Positions 48,700-61,089 of a stretch of 64,000 nucleotides of DNA are shown piece by piece. The stretch is taken from positions 5,514,924 to 5,578,923 of the forward strand of contig OX155954.1 in assembly GCA_944548615.1 (NCBI GenBank), read 5' to 3'. Both the position numbers and the translations under genes were made by a program. This stretch comes from Micropterix aruncella. Taxonomy: Eukaryota; Arthropoda; Insecta; Lepidoptera; Micropterigidae. The first letter of the stretch is position 1. Every line of letters starts with the position of its first letter. The notes under the pieces were generated by a model. It was not told where the DNA came from. It saw only the letters and a list, made by a program, of their open reading frames with translations, and did not search any database.

Positions 48700-49720
48700 A
48701 TGTTAAAATTATCTTAGAGCTGCAAAAAAAAACTATTCGTTCGATATACGGACTAGGTCCTTCATAGGCGCTGCAGGAACTTTTCAATGTATTTTATATC
48801 CTAACCGTTGTTTGTCAGTTTATTTTTGCAAATATAATATAAGTCAGTAAAAATCTGAATTTGTTCAACTAAGCAGCGACCACTATAACATAAATACCAA
48901 TAATAGAAACAAGTTCCGATTAACAAATGTCGGAACTTAATTTATGGGTTAATGAATGCATGTCTACAGCCGAAATCCTCTGCAAATTTCAGAGGTACCA
49001 GTAAAATAATTTAATCATCGTAATAAAGATCTCCCTTCTAAAAAAACATACTATTGTATTAAAGACTACTTAAATGATATATAATATGACTAGCGTCACT
49101 ACAGTTTATTTTTAAGATTCCCTTCGCTACATATAAAATTCAACGAAAAGTCCTTTTTGAGTCTTTTTTTCTGTTCTTTTCATACCATATTTTTTCCATT
49201 TCATGTCTTCAAATGCATTTAAAAACGGCTTTTGACGATAAAAGTACTAAAAAGTGACATTCTTGTTCTTTGACGGTCCTATTAGAGTCCTGTCTACCCT
49301 AGAACGGGATAGTCCCAGTTGGGTGACAGAATCAATTAAGCAAAAGGTTTGCCATTCAGTTCCTGTTATTTTTGTAAGCAAAATCAATGTTTTGTAGTAA
49401 TTATTTCTAAAATAATTAAAAAAAAAAAAAACAGGAGTTCGGATAATTTCTTGGCTATTAAATTATAAAATATAATGCACTATTATTGCTTATTTACGTT
49501 CAATGTATGTTCAATCCTATTTACGTATGTAAGCAATGTATTTATGTCGAATACAAACTTTTTGAGTTCATTTGATGATGTGATCGAGAGACAGAGAGCT
49601 ATAAAGGAAATACCAAGATCACGTACAACGTTCTTCTTCTCGATGCAGTGGCGTAACTACATACAATTGGGTTTCGGTGCAAAATTGAACAAAAGGCCCC
49701 TGCCTCTACTTACTCACATT
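48700..49720. other. Non-coding stretch
   Basis: At about 49645-49705 a short dispersed element-like sequence (CAGTGGCGTAACTACA...AAAGGCCCCTGCC) resembles the GTGGCGTAACTA end of repeat D. Nothing else recognised. Confidence 0.35.
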
Positions 49721-49726
49721 TATTAG

Positions 49727-49852
49727 CGCATAAATGATGTAATTACTGTATACCTACATAGCTTCGAACAAAAATAAATGATGTAATTTCGCATAAATAA
49801 TGTAATTTCGCGCATAAATGATGATAGCGCATAAATGATGTAATTTCGAACA
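49727..49852. repeat. Minisatellite of CATAAATGATGTAATTTCG-like units
   Basis: Imperfect ~19-bp units: GCATAAATGATGTAATTACT, AAATAAATGATGTAATTTCG, CATAAATAATGTAATTTCG, CATAAATGATGATAGCG, CATAAATGATGTAATTTCG. Confidence 0.85.
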
Positions 49853-49854
49853 AA

Positions 49855-50278
49855 AAATCTTAAGAACTACAGTGGGACACGCGGGATCACATATTATAAA
49901 TCGCGGGAAATATTTTAGCAGGAGAATGTTCGGAATATTTATTCCTATATTAACCGCTCAAAAGCCAACCTTCGCGCGCAAAAGACTAAGCAGCAACTTT
50001 TTGGTCGATTTTGTAAATAAATACTGACGATATCATTTTTTCACAAATTTCCTCTTGTTACCTAGTAATTAATCTTGTTAGTCGTGTATATAATATATTA
50101 ATATAATATATATGGGGGCCGCACGAAACGGTTACGCGCGGATCTGTCAAACGACGCGAAGTGCCTATTGGCACTGATGGCGTCCGACGGGTTAATACGA
50201 CGTGTTACTGTTAATTCAATTACTGAATTATATTTCTTCAACTTTGAATGTAGGTGAGAAATAGTTAGTTTTTATTGC
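49855..50278. other. Non-coding stretch
   Basis: GC-richer at 50113-50210; no gene recognised. Confidence 0.35.
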
Positions 50279-50280
50279 TA

Positions 50281-50938
50281 GGGAGTTAATGGGCCCTTGC
50301 TGAGTCGGCCACGAAGACCCATTCTGTTCAGGGTTGGTCACACTCACGGGTCAACACTCATCCGACGGCCTCCACGCATGAACTGCGAGAATGGGTAGGA
50401 CTCTGGCGTTAGGGTTAGTTTCCCCTAGGAATCAACCTTCTGGCGCTCCTGGACGGTCTGCGCACCGTGCGGCATAAGCCAATCGATTGCGCACTTTGAC
50501 TAACAGTCGGAGGAGTCTGGAAGCAGTACTGTTTCCTATAGAGCGGGGGTGGTTGCGGACCTTGCGGCGACTGCTCTTGAAACGACCATCGGCTACCCGA
50601 TCCTGGGTGAACAACCGGGCAAAGGATGCCGTGGTCCGCGATAGATTCGGTATACACCGTTTCAACGCTTCGTAAGGGACTGCGCAAGCGACCTTGAACT
50701 AGTAACCAATCGAGAGACTGGAGTAATCTGGTCGCTATTGAAAGTAAGGGCGTGAGTGTAAGCCCGCTGGGTAACACTCCTATCTCGCGGTTAAGGCGTT
50801 GGCCTCTAACGGGTTTGTGGCGGAGCTTGACGGTGGACTGTTTTGTCCAAGTCTTCTGAGCTTACTCCAGGGAGATAGAACAACCAATCGTTAAAACTTC
50901 CTGAGGTGACGGGCTCGCCCCCTGTAGTCGAAAACTCT
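50281..50938 (+). repeat. Repeat G, copy 4
   Basis: Starts GGGAGTTAATGGGCCC, ends GGTGACGGGCTCGCCCCCTG. Same block order as copies 1-3 with scattered changes. The 77-120 codon frames on its minus strand are by-products of the repeat. Confidence 0.9.
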
Positions 50939-51011
50939 AGTTAGTTATTATTACTTTATTTTAAGTAAAACTTAAGTCCGAAACTGGTAAGACTAAAAAA
51001 TACTCACATAA

Positions 51012-51291
51012 TGGGCTCGATTGCGTTTCTTAGTCCGTGTGAACGAGACAGGGCAATACGCTAGAGCAGAGTGTGAGATGACCGGTTGTCACTTTTTCGC
51101 ATTAAAACTGCCCGCCAAGGTCAAATCTTACACCGCACGAAATATGCTCGAATTTATTCGGACGAGTATAAGTTCGACAGGTAGTATTTATCGACGATCG
51201 TTCGTTTCATATTCCGCTCTAACGTATTGCTCTGTCTCGTTCGCTTGGACTAATTTTAGTTTTAGTTCACGAAGAATCGCAATCGGGCCCA
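51012..51291 (+). mobile_element. Foldback MITE T, copy 2
   Basis: TGGGCTCGATTGCGTTTCTT at the left, AATCGCAATCGGGCCCA at the right. Inner arms ACGAGACAGGGCAATACG and the inverse of CGTATTGCTCTGTCTCGT also pair, so most of the element is one long inverted repeat. No ORF conserved among copies. Confidence 0.85.
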
Positions 51292-51570
51292 ATATTATTA
51301 CAAATGTACCAATTTTAGCATATCTAAATGAAGTACTTAATATAATATAAATATGTAAACAAATACATTTCTAGAATGGTTTTCATCTTGATTTGCAATC
51401 TGCAAAAATCATCGATCAGTTTTGGGACATCCGTTTTTTCGGTTTTCTTAGCTTCCTAGTAGAGTTAGATGAAACGTCGATCGCAATGAAAGTTCCATTT
51501 TGTGCCCCCGAACTACCGTGGGTCCCGGTTTGCCGCGCCGGCTGTACCGGCCTAGTTAGGCCATTGTCTC
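51292..51570. repeat. Dispersed repeat D, copy 2
   Basis: Matches 18238-18540 from ATTATTACAAATGTACC to GGCCTAGTTAGGCCATTG. It directly abuts MITE T copy 2. Confidence 0.8.
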
Positions 51571-51574
51571 GTTG

Positions 51575-52235
51575 TATAGGTATGTGCCGAAGATTGTGCA
51601 CTGTCTGTTTTCTTTCATACAAAATGCTATGCACTTCATCTGATTAGCTTATCAGTATCACTGCATCCGTTCAAGAAAGTGAGAGTGAACCGTGAAATTC
51701 GACAAGCGAATGAATAATCGTTAATTGTATGATACGCCGACAGCTTGATAGATGCGCAATCTTTCGTCTGTCTCCGTATCCGCATTTCAATCTCAGCGGG
51801 AGTGACGTATTCATACGATGCGATATCATTGCCTGATTGATTCGTTCGAATGCAATGTATACTAGGAGCGATTGTCCGCTCGGGCGGTGAGCTGTTTGTC
51901 GGATTGTCAATTCTGACATCTATTAGACTCCGTGCTGATGAGCAATTTTATTGATTTCGAGCATGGCGGTATGTAGAAAAACTGGATAACCGACATCACC
52001 AACGAAGTAGTAGATGACATAAAGCCACTGACGTATAAATATATAGACATGGCATTCAATCCGAATTGCAAGCAAAAACCAATGGAAGAGAGCGTAATAG
52101 CAATCTAGGGTTCAGTTTTTGAATCGATAGAGAAAATATGAGATGATGTCATATTTATATCATTTCAACATACCGCCATTCACTTCGCTCGCTGCCCCAA
52201 CTTTGCACCTTCTCAACACCATTTTCTGTTGGGAT
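51575..52235. other. Non-coding stretch
   Basis: The word ATGGCGGTATGT near 51964 recurs inverted near 52168 (ACATACCGCCAT), perhaps the ends of a small element; not strong enough to call. Confidence 0.35.
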
Positions 52236-52237
52236 AA

Positions 52238-52318
52238 AATGAACGGACCCAGCCGGGAATCGAACCCGAGACCTTACAATGTAAGATCAGGCGACCTATC
52301 CACTATGCCACTATGTGT
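52238..52318 (-). repeat. tRNA-derived sequence (SINE head or pseudogene)
   Basis: On the minus strand the internal RNA polymerase III promoter parts are clear: A box TGGCATAGTGG (from 52310) and B box GGTTCGATTCC (52266-52256), with a T-arm TCGGG-TTCGATT-CCCGG. The acceptor stem does not close and the anticodon stem is broken, so it is not a functional tRNA gene. Most likely a tRNA-type SINE head; its body could not be delimited. Confidence 0.7.
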
Positions 52319-52494
52319 GCTATAGGTATATATGCTAAGAAACTACATCGCGTGTGTGTCTCTAAGGGTAGTAGTTTGGGAGTTATTAAGGAAAGACGAT
52401 GTGTGCGTTTTCTTTGTCATCCAAATTCTATCCTAATACCCGTATGTATTGTTTCACGTCAAATTATAAGTATATCCTATATACGAGTATGTGA

Positions 52495-53155
52495 CATTGA
52501 GGGGTGTCAATTGCAGCGGGCGAACCGTCACCCCAGGAAGTTATAACTACATCAATCTAATTCTTTCTTCCATTCAGTGATCATAAAATACTAAGTGTAC
52601 AGCACAATCTACAGTCAAACTACAATGGGAAAAGGATCCAGCGGGCAAACCACGCTCCATTACTACCAGATTTGGACGGATTTCTCCATCCTCCAGTCTG
52701 GTCACAGATTCGAGGCCGTTCCGACGGCCTCTATCTGACGTAAGCGGTAATTCAGTTCGAATTTATCGTGGACTGAGGCACCCTTTGCCCGTCAAGCTCA
52801 CACGGGACCGGATGGCCAACGGATTCGATCGTCAGGTTGACAACTACCCCCGCTGCTTAAGACATGTAAGATTCTATTCTCCCCTGTTTATTTGCCAGAA
52901 TGCACAGTCGATTGGATAGCGCCGCACGGTGCGCAAACCGCCCAGCCGCCCGAGGTGCTCCCCCGAATCGGAACTTTCGATCCCAATCGTCCACGACTGT
53001 GTTACAGCCGCAGGCAGTGTTCACGGCAGCCCTTCTATGTTATTCCCTCTTCGATGAGGGTACCAGATGGGAGCGAAACCGTTAGTTGGGCCGACCTTAG
53101 AAAACATAGACAGACCATCGGACCCAAGCTGCACGGAACCGCTAGAAACCGTTAG
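52495..53155 (-). repeat. Repeat G, subfamily 2, copy 2
   Basis: Intact reference for this subfamily (GGGTGTCAATTGCAGCGGGC to ACCATCGGACCCAAGCTGCA). Relative to subfamily 1 read in reverse it keeps GGACxxxGGCxxCCTTTGCC and CGGATGGCCAA. An 87-codon frame in it is not kept in the 46124 copy. Confidence 0.85.
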
Positions 53156-53159
53156 AAAG

Positions 53160-53930
53160 AAGTATGTTACAAGGGAGTCTTAAGTAATTGGTGGTTTGTT
53201 TCCCGATGAATCATATTATACCCAGCGTTATTAGCATAGTTATGGGCATAAAGTATGCGAGAAAACAAAACTATCGCGTGTCAATTTAATTACAGTAATA
53301 ATGGCCATCGCAACGACATCCTTTCAATGACTAATATCATTTTCATCCAGTTAAAGCCATTAAAGCATACGTCAGCAGCCATCAACGATACTAATCGACG
53401 ATTAAGTTTTGCATTTCTTCCGATTCATTGATGGTAACATGCGATACGCGCGTCAATATGCACAAATAGAAATGAGCACAAATGGAACATACAATCAAGG
53501 TCGTGGTCAAAAAACGTCGGAGGAAGGGGGGGGGGGATTTAACCATGAATTAACCATGAGATTAACCATGAATATCGGAACTTCTTAGCATCATAAAAAA
53601 ATAACTAACCTCTTACTCAAAGTTAGCGATTTTAATAGAATAATAAAAAAGCAATTATTGTGGTTGGTGGCTGTGGTTGACCTGGGGGTTAATGAGTTTC
53701 GCTTTTCAGGAGTCTCAATTCAAGACTTCTATAAATTGAAAAGCAGTCTTTTTGAAAGATGACTATTTACATTTTTACAATGGTTAGATTTAAATGCAGA
53801 GAGAAGATAATTTAATTTTTGGATCTACGAATCTTGAGCGATGCTGATCATCTAATAATCTAAGAGGTGTTTAAAATAACCAATGGTTATTTTAATATAT
53901 GTGTCATGACCCTGTCTTCGTTTACAATTC
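53160..53930. other. Non-coding stretch with a G run
   Basis: About eleven G at 53526-53536, then ATTAACCATGA repeated three times. No gene recognised. Confidence 0.4.
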
Positions 53931-53934
53931 AAAG

Positions 53935-54300
53935 TATGTTGATAGATATTCTTTATTGCACATTTTAAAATAAAACATATGTAACACAGGCGGACTAATT
54001 TCTTAAATTAAGCTAACATTCGTAGGAGTGATATAATTTGGGTGCCAGTAGTTTAAAGTAACAAGAAAGTTAGTAATTAATAAAATATTTAAAATGCCAA
54101 TTCTTTAAAAAAAACATTAGGATTTAAAGAATATTTTTGCAAGGAGCAGATAACAGGTAAGGATGGGATGAGACGTAGGATAACTAGGAATTTAGGAACA
54201 TATTTGAAAAGTAAAAACCGTAGGTACGTTTCTGACAATGGACAGGAACTGGTTCCATAGTCTAGCTGCATTGACGGCAAAAGAATATGTAAAAATTAAA
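53935..54300 (-). mobile_element. LINE 3' end
   Basis: The minus strand from about 54295 reads SFAVNAARLWNQFLSIVRNV then PTVFTFQICS and a stop. RLWNxx...VRNxxTxxxF is the LINE C-terminal signature. The UTR ends AAATGTGCAATAAAGAATAT near 53945. Confidence 0.75.
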
Positions 54301-54472
54301 TAATTAGTAGTAGGAATCCCATTTTTGCTATCCTGAGTGGACCGGATTGGAAGACCATGACTTCCTGTATGTACTGCATCTTGGGCGGTTTATTTAAAAT
54401 AGTTTACCGCGTATAGTTTAAAATAGTTTGCGGATATCATTGAACCGCAAAATCGCTAGAAATAGTCGAGCT

Positions 54473-54900
54473 AACAAGTAAATATATTAAAAAGAATAAA
54501 AACACGACTGCCGCAACAGACCATTGTATTCATAATTATTTTTATTACGGTTTTTTAATGAAATATTTGTGGTTTATGTATTTATCCATATAATTACATG
54601 TATATTTCTGAAATCTACTCAATCAGACATTTCATTTTACACTAAACACGATATATGTATGTTAATTTATTGAGATTTGGACATTTAGACAGCTACTTAC
54701 TCAATATTTGGAAAGTTGAGTTGCACCCTATTATAGCACCATATTATACTCGTGATGACATAAAGATTCTAACAATACCATACACTTCTAAATCGGCTCA
54801 AGCGTTTAGAAGTTATGGTGGAATAAAGAAACGGAAAACATACATATATGAACCTTAAATACATAACACTCCTTTTTTGTTGGGCAGTCGTGTAAATAAA
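54473..54900 (+). repeat. Repeat M, near-complete copy
   Basis: Leader ACAAGTAAATATATTAAAAA, ACACGACTGCCGCAACAGA, internal blocks, end GTTGGGCAGTCGTGTAAATA. Confidence 0.9.
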
Positions 54901-55142
54901 GAATTAAACTTGTGAGGTCGGACGTAAATAATGTTTCGCAGTCTAACCTATGAGATTTGTAAATAACCTTAAATTTAAGCGTCATATGAGGTATGAGGCA
55001 CAATCACACCCTCATACGAATAGGCACACATATATTCATTTACATCAATTTAGAGACTATGTCAATATAGGCTAATATAATGCTACCTTGTTAATTTTAA
55101 TGTTGTTATTTTATGTTATGTTATGCTGTAAGTTTAGGTAAG

Positions 55143-55510
55143 ACAAGTAAATATATTAAAAGGGATAAAAAACACAACTACCGTTACAAAAAAGAACTAC
55201 TGTATTTATAATTATTTATATTACGGTTTTTAATAAAATATTTGTAGTTTATGTATTTATCCATATAGATACATATATATTTTCGAAATGTACTCGATCA
55301 GACCTTTAATTTGCCACTAAACACGTATTTATGTATTTTTTTGACATTTGGAGATTTGGACATTTAGACGACTATGACAATGACGGGATGACATAGCGAT
55401 TCTAAAAATACCACATACTTCTAAATCGGTTCAAGCGTTTAGGAGTTATGGTAGAATAAAGAGACGGAAAACATACACATATAATTTCTGAACACATTAC
55501 ATTCCTTTTT
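55143..55510 (+). repeat. Repeat M, 3' end damaged
   Basis: Leader and AACACAACTACCGTTACA start are present. The right end has CCTTTTTTGTTGCAGACA in place of the terminal repeat, followed by re-duplicated TTTTGTTG/ACACATTAC words to 55556. Confidence 0.85.
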
Positions 55511-55559
55511 TGTTGCAGACATTTTGTTGCACACATTTTTGTTGAACACATTACACTTC

Positions 55560-56785
55560 CCCTTCCGTATAATAAACGAAATGAAATTATAATTCACTCA
55601 TCACTCGATCTCAATTGCCGTACTCCGCAGGCGCCGTAAAGTCTGTCGACGGTGTGCGGGCATTTCAATAAGCGCAATGAATGCTATACCAGTTTGCAAA
55701 TTAATCGCTTTAACGGCAAATCTGCATGTGAAAGGAGAGGTTAAACCGCATATTTTCTCGAAACAAGGCAGGCGGTCGGCTTTATTACAGTGCCAGGGAA
55801 TCGTATACGACAGAGACAAAACTGCGCCAATTGTGTACGGCTCGAAGAGTGCGAGTGCGTCAGTGGTACAGCGTGTTTCATCTGCTGTAGACACCAAGCT
55901 GGCTATTGATATCAAAATAGTCATTTCTGGAAAGCAGAAATGGCATTACTTTGGGTTAAAAAAAAACATTCGACATACCACCCTACAGTTATACCCATAG
56001 TTATATAAGCAATAAGGAAATGAACACTACCCATACGATCCTTCTAGACGAATGCTCCACTAGACCGAACATCCTATATCTGGGCATGCTATGAGTGCCA
56101 TCTACAGGTTTCGTTTAATAGTAAAATCCTAGCTGCCAAATCGTAGTACGGCACTAAGCAATCTAATACGCTATATAATCTATTTTATTTTATTTTTATT
56201 TATTTTTTAAAAGTAAAGCACGAGATATAGGTACATTCCTGCAGCATTACAAAAAAAACGTGTTTGGACCAGTAGTGAAAAATAAAGGACACTGCAGTAT
56301 CTTGATCACAACGTTAATACCGCCTAACTAGGCATAGGCCTGTACTAAGGCAGGCGTACCAGAAAATATTTTACCTGGGCACACGTTTAGTTAAAATAAA
56401 AAAACAAACAAACTAGGTACCTATTCGTAAGTATCTGAAAAATCATTAAGAATAATAGATTAAAGAAGGAATTAAAATTAAAGAATAAGCTTAAAAATGT
56501 AAAAAATATGTCAAATTAATAAATATCTGAATTACATTTCCAATAGAGTGTTAATAAAAATATGAAGATTTAATGAAAATTTAAAATAAAATCGTAAATA
56601 GATGGCCCATATTTCAAATCAAAAATTCAAAATTATATCTTCGTCATAAAAAAATAAAATAAAAATATCATCAAAAAATATTTAAAATTATCGAGTAAAT
56701 ACACGCTTATATTCTTTTAGCAATCACCGATTGGAAAGGACAGAAAATCAATAGCCATTGAAACAAATATCTTTGTGGAAGTCCA
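55560..56785. other. Non-coding stretch, no gene supported
   Basis: Open frames of 107 codons occur on both strands at 55601-56000; neither has recognisable motifs. A LINE-like (TTTTA)n tail in reverse lies near 56170-56205. Confidence 0.35.
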
Positions 56786-56789
56786 AAAA

Positions 56790-56954
56790 AGCATCGTCAG
56801 GCGGTACAACATACACTGCGATGTAATAAAGGACCTGAATCCACATGGAGTGAAAAAGTGTAAGACTAAAGCCCGGGATAGGAGGAAATGGAAAAAGATT
56901 CTTGACAATGCCAAGACTTACAAAGTGATATTCTCTTTTATAATGTCCCTCTAA
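56790..56954 (+). pseudogene. LINE-like C-terminal scrap
   Basis: Reads SIVRRYNIHCDVIKDLNPHG then VKKCKTKARDRRKWKKILDN and ends at TAA 56952-56954. The DxKxxxxHGxxxxxxxARDRxxWxxxL pattern resembles the extreme C-terminus of RTE-type LINE proteins. The region is short, so the family is tentative. Confidence 0.5.
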
Positions 56955-56959
56955 ACGTA

Positions 56960-58620
56960 CAAGAAGTTTAAACTTTCGGCAATGGCAGGTGCAAGTAGCC
57001 GTAAGTTGGCGACAGCTTGAGGATAGTAGGAAGGGGGCGGTGAACGCCTGCAGACGAAGGTCAAGTGCCGCCGCAGGTGTCGATTATTGCCAAGTCGTGA
57101 GTGCGGTGGACCAAGAAACCGCGGGCAGCGTTCTACCACTTCATACACTACCGCATCGTCACTTATAATTTTATTCAAAACGTGTATTACCGGTATAGTC
57201 GGAGAGCTCACTGCATACTGCGCCCAAAGTTGGGTGCCACCATTGGTTATAAACTTATTAGATTGCTCAACGTTGTAGTACAATTTGGCAACCAGGATTT
57301 AGCTATGAAACGCAACGAGTAGATAGTAGGTACTTATAGTTCCAAAAATTGGTTAATCTTATTATATTCAATATTTTGACTTTCGTGGTATAATAGTATG
57401 GCGACGCACTGTAGATGGCGCACTGTAGATACGGTATAAAATAATAATAATGGAATGTTTAAGTCATAGCTCTTATTATTTTAATATTATTTACATGACG
57501 ACGTAAATTTTTAATTTGGTGTACAGGTTTTAATACGTAATATTTACGCACATTATGTTTAGATAGACTAAAGGGTGGCATTCTATCTCTCCGTATTATT
57601 TCTGTGACGTAATCAGCCTAAATAAAAAAATGCGATAGATGGCACTAATAATTGTATGTTAATACGGTTATCGTTGGTTAAAATATTGGGTTTTCATAAT
57701 TAATCAGTCCTATATAAAAATACATTCATTGTCAATGTTATTATAGTTGGCCAAATCAATTGCTATTAGTATGCAGCGCCACCTGAAATTTCACCGTTTT
57801 AGAAGGGTTGCCAAATCGTACTATGAAGTTGAGCAATCCCATACGATCAATGGTGTTGTTTTTAAAACCCGAAGAAAAATCTAAAATTTACTCCTAGAAC
57901 GAAAGATTCAGAAAGAGAAAAACGTGGTGAGTTGAACAGAAACACCAAGAACATTTAAGCAACATTTAACAGCAGGTGCTCAGTTTGTATCTCTATCTAA
58001 CCCAGCTGATCTCCCAGATGTCAGCGTTTCCTCATAGTTCGATGAAGGTTGGATCGTATGCTAAGTTTCATGATATTGTGATTTTTTATTGGAGAGTGAT
58101 TTGCATTGGTGTTTTGTGTGATAAACTACCCCATTACCAGCCCTCTTTTCAAATTCAAATTAGTTTAATCATTTTCAAATTTACGATATTTATAATTTAC
58201 AATAGTCGATGCCTAACTAGGCAGCCGTCTGTTGTAAGGTAGGGAATTTATTTTAATTTTAATCATTATCACTTTGAAAAAATATAACTACATACGAGTT
58301 CAATCCGAAAAAAGGACATATAAATGATAAAAAAAATGTTTTTTTAATAGATAATTTAAAAAAATATTAATCAATAACAGTCGAGATTAAAATGACAAAT
58401 ATTATTAAAAAATCGTCAAGACTAGCTATAATCAAAGTAATGAATAAAAATTAGGAAAATAAAAAAAAACATACGGGCATAAATATTATATTCCATAGTC
58501 ACTACATTATACCAGTTTATTTAAAATTATAATTTTTACTTATAAGTACCTACTTACCTACGTTTTTTTTAAATATTGTCTAATAAGATAATCAATGTTA
58601 GTCCAAGCATATGAGATCTA
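56960..58620. other. Non-coding stretch, no gene supported
   Basis: A 110-codon minus-strand frame (57283-56951) and an 88-codon plus-strand frame (57976-58242) show no known motif. 58260-58600 is very A+T-rich. Confidence 0.35.
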
Positions 58621-58628
58621 AGCGTGTT

Positions 58629-59282
58629 GTTTCCAGGAAAAAAATCATTTTCTCAACGGTTTTATATCTCAACGGTTTTAACTTTGGGACCTCGCCAGAG
58701 GTGAGCTAACTGCAGGATTTGCGAAAACCGCAAAAATGCATTACATTTAGTTTTTCGCTTATAATTCACGAATAAAGCATTTTTTTGATAACGACCATAC
58801 AGTACAAAATTACAGTAGAGAAAATTTCCTACAATTCGTATTTACAGACTTAATTCCTCCGATGTACTAAAATGCCGCTAAAGCGCGCTCAAAAATGATT
58901 ATTTTATGCCACAAGTCCATGGCGCGGCTCTACAGCACTGTCGAAATACCATTTTCTGCGTTTTTCTCTAAGTGACAAAAACCATCTCTGAGCGCGGCGG
59001 TTTGGTACATCGGAGGAATTAAGTCAATGGATATGAATTGTAGGAAATTTTATCTACTCTAATTTAGTTTGTTTTAAATAGTCGTTATCAAAAAATGCTC
59101 TATTCGTGAATTATAAACGAAAAACAAAATGAAATGCAATTTTTTTCCGTTTTTTTTGCGATTCCTGAAGTTAGCTCAGCTCACTTCTGACGAGGTCGCA
59201 AAATTGAAAATTGGATTCAGCGTCCAAAAATACATATAAAACCGTTGAGAAAAATACTTCCGGATTTTTTTCCTGAGAAAAC
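58629..59282. mobile_element. Foldback element, ~650 bp with ~270-bp arms
   Basis: Left arm (58629-~58900) and right arm (~58985-59282) are inverted copies. CCAGGAAAAAAATC pairs with the reverse of GATTTTTTTCCTGAG; TTTTCTCAACGGTTTTATAT, TATAATTCACGAATA, AATTTCCTACAATTC and TTAATTCCTCCGATGTAC all recur inverted. The ~90-bp centre is unique. No ORF. Arms this long suggest a Foldback-like or MITE origin. Confidence 0.85.
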
Positions 59283-59291
59283 CCCCATATG

Positions 59292-59740
59292 CTATACTAT
59301 GTGTCCAGTTGTACAATTTAAAGAGTATGAAGTCAATCTCTTTTTAAATCTATTTAAAAAAATTATATCTTTATTGTCCGTTGGCTCGCTGTTGTACAAT
59401 TTGGGGGTAAGATAAGAGAAGCTGGAATGCCTAAAAGTATATCTCCTGAGAGGTATTACAAAATAAATTTTCTTGGATTTCGTCACATCAGTTTGTTTTC
59501 TTGTCACACCAGTTTGCTGGCTTTTTTGTTGGTCTCCCAACTCGCTCTGAAATTCGGTGATAATCACCATCACAAATATTTTTTGTGCTGAAGCAGACGA
59601 ATATTTTCCGGTTTATAATCATAACACTCAGTGAAGCGTATTGCACTTTATAAAGAGGGACCATTAAAAAAATTGCGGCACAACCCCAAGCTACCGTGCC
59701 ATAACGAATATCCGACTAGGGGACTACATAGATAATTTTA
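59292..59740 (-). pseudogene. LINE ORF2 C-terminus, decayed
   Basis: A minus-strand frame near 59700 reads GTVAWGCAAIFLMVPLYKVQ, the region after RT (usual YGxxxWG...LQK/VQ). At 59500-59300 another frame reads RRYTFRHSSFSYLTPKLYNS then FLNRFKKRLTSYSL, with a stop near 59292. Block order fits a CR1/R2-like or Jockey-like LINE with frameshifts. Confidence 0.75.
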
Positions 59741-59744
59741 GCGT

Positions 59745-60910
59745 ATTGAAATCTAAGACATTCCGCAATTGTAAGTTCAGATTATTATTTCTCATCTATG
59801 GAGAGGGTAGACTTCTGGGCAAGAAACGAAATAATCAAACCTAGTTATGCTTGAGGCGATGGATAACGCCCATTACCATATTGGCTTAGTAGGAGAAAGC
59901 AGAAACAATAAATAAATAAATACTTAACGGGCGTCGATCTTCTCACGTCGTTCATCCCAATCAACAAGTCGACAGCTGACCGGGGTCACAAAGTCACAGG
60001 TCAATCAGGCAGAGATATGTTCGTATCGTATGCATGGAGCCTCGAGCGAACGCGTTTGGACACAAACGAGCCTGGTTGAGAAAGCGGACGAACACGGACG
60101 ACCCGATCAGATATTTATCTCCAGACAAATGAGCGATTCTTCTCAGCAAAAAGTCACTGACAAATGGACTAGTGTACAGACAGCTGTCTCATCGCTCGTA
60201 GCACTCGGTTGAGACATGTGTATTACGCCTATTGTCTCTCAATAAGCGGCCTTCAGGTCGCATTAGGAGGTGAGACTTGAGAGAGATTTACCGCGGAGGC
60301 TTGTCGGCGGCGGATTTCAAAAAACAATAATAAATGGTAGATTCGTTAACGTCAGAATTGATTACGAAATTTATATATTGAGATGCACCAAAGCTACATA
60401 AAATTTATAAAAATGGGAGTAAGAGTAAGTCCTGGTCCTGGTCTTTTCAGAAGTGTAAAAAAATAGTCTCATGATGGGCCCGACTCCGGTCAGTGAATTC
60501 CATGGCAGCTCCGTTTGTAATTTATTTTATTTATTGACCACCATTTGCCTGTAAAATAATGTTGTTGTTGTGGGTGTTAACCTCTGCTGTCACTTTTGCC
60601 GCGATTGTTTTATGTTGTATGGCTACAATCCTTTTTAATGTTCATCGATCTCTGTCGGATGACGTTGGGTTTCGCCGACTGTTTTTGTATGCTATCATTA
60701 CCGTGGATAGTGTCGCTCATAAAACGTTAAAAGCTACCTTCGTCGCCGACGCTCCCGCTAACATGGCGCCGACGATTTGCCCTCTTTCAAAGTCTGAGAT
60801 TCACACATTACACCGGTTGCTTGTTGTCACCGTCGCAGACCAAAGCGTGTAATACACTGAAATATAACCTACAAGACCTGCCAAGTAAACTGCGCAATTC
60901 ATACGCAGCC
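59745..60910. other. Non-coding stretch, no gene supported
   Basis: GC-richer parts at 59930-60120. A 97-codon frame at 60559-60852 begins with a hydrophobic run like a signal peptide but has no conserved feature, promoter or splice support. Confidence 0.35.
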
Positions 60911-60915
60911 CGTTA

Positions 60916-61084
60916 AGGGGCAAACACATTATCGGACGCATCCGTTAGCCGCGGCTTATGGGCGCGATCTGTGTAATGATTTTCTATATTGAGCCGTGCA
61001 CATTATCGGACGTCGGTCGCGGACGCCTGTGCATGCGTTCGTAAGCCGCGGCTTACGGACGCGTCCGATAATGTGTTTGCCCCT
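60916..61084. mobile_element. 169-bp MITE, Harbinger-like, with TTA duplication
   Basis: Starts AGGGGCAAACACATTATCGG and its reverse end is the same for about 25 bp, then ACGC(A/G)TCCGT(T/A)AGCCGCGGCTTA. TTA stands on each side (60913-60915 and 61085-61087). Three-base TWA duplications are typical of PIF/Harbinger elements. The arms cover ~46 bp each, with little between. Confidence 0.85.
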
Positions 61085-61089
61085 TTATA

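Noticed and set aside
52238..52318. Functional tRNA gene
   Set aside because: A and B boxes are good, but acceptor and anticodon stems do not pair.
55601..56000. 107-codon ORFs on both strands
   Set aside because: Mutual shadows with no motif, splice signal or repeat partner to favour either.
60559..60852. 97-codon ORF with a signal-peptide-like start
   Set aside because: The remainder has no recognisable pattern, and there is no promoter, splice or homology support. Kept only as a note.
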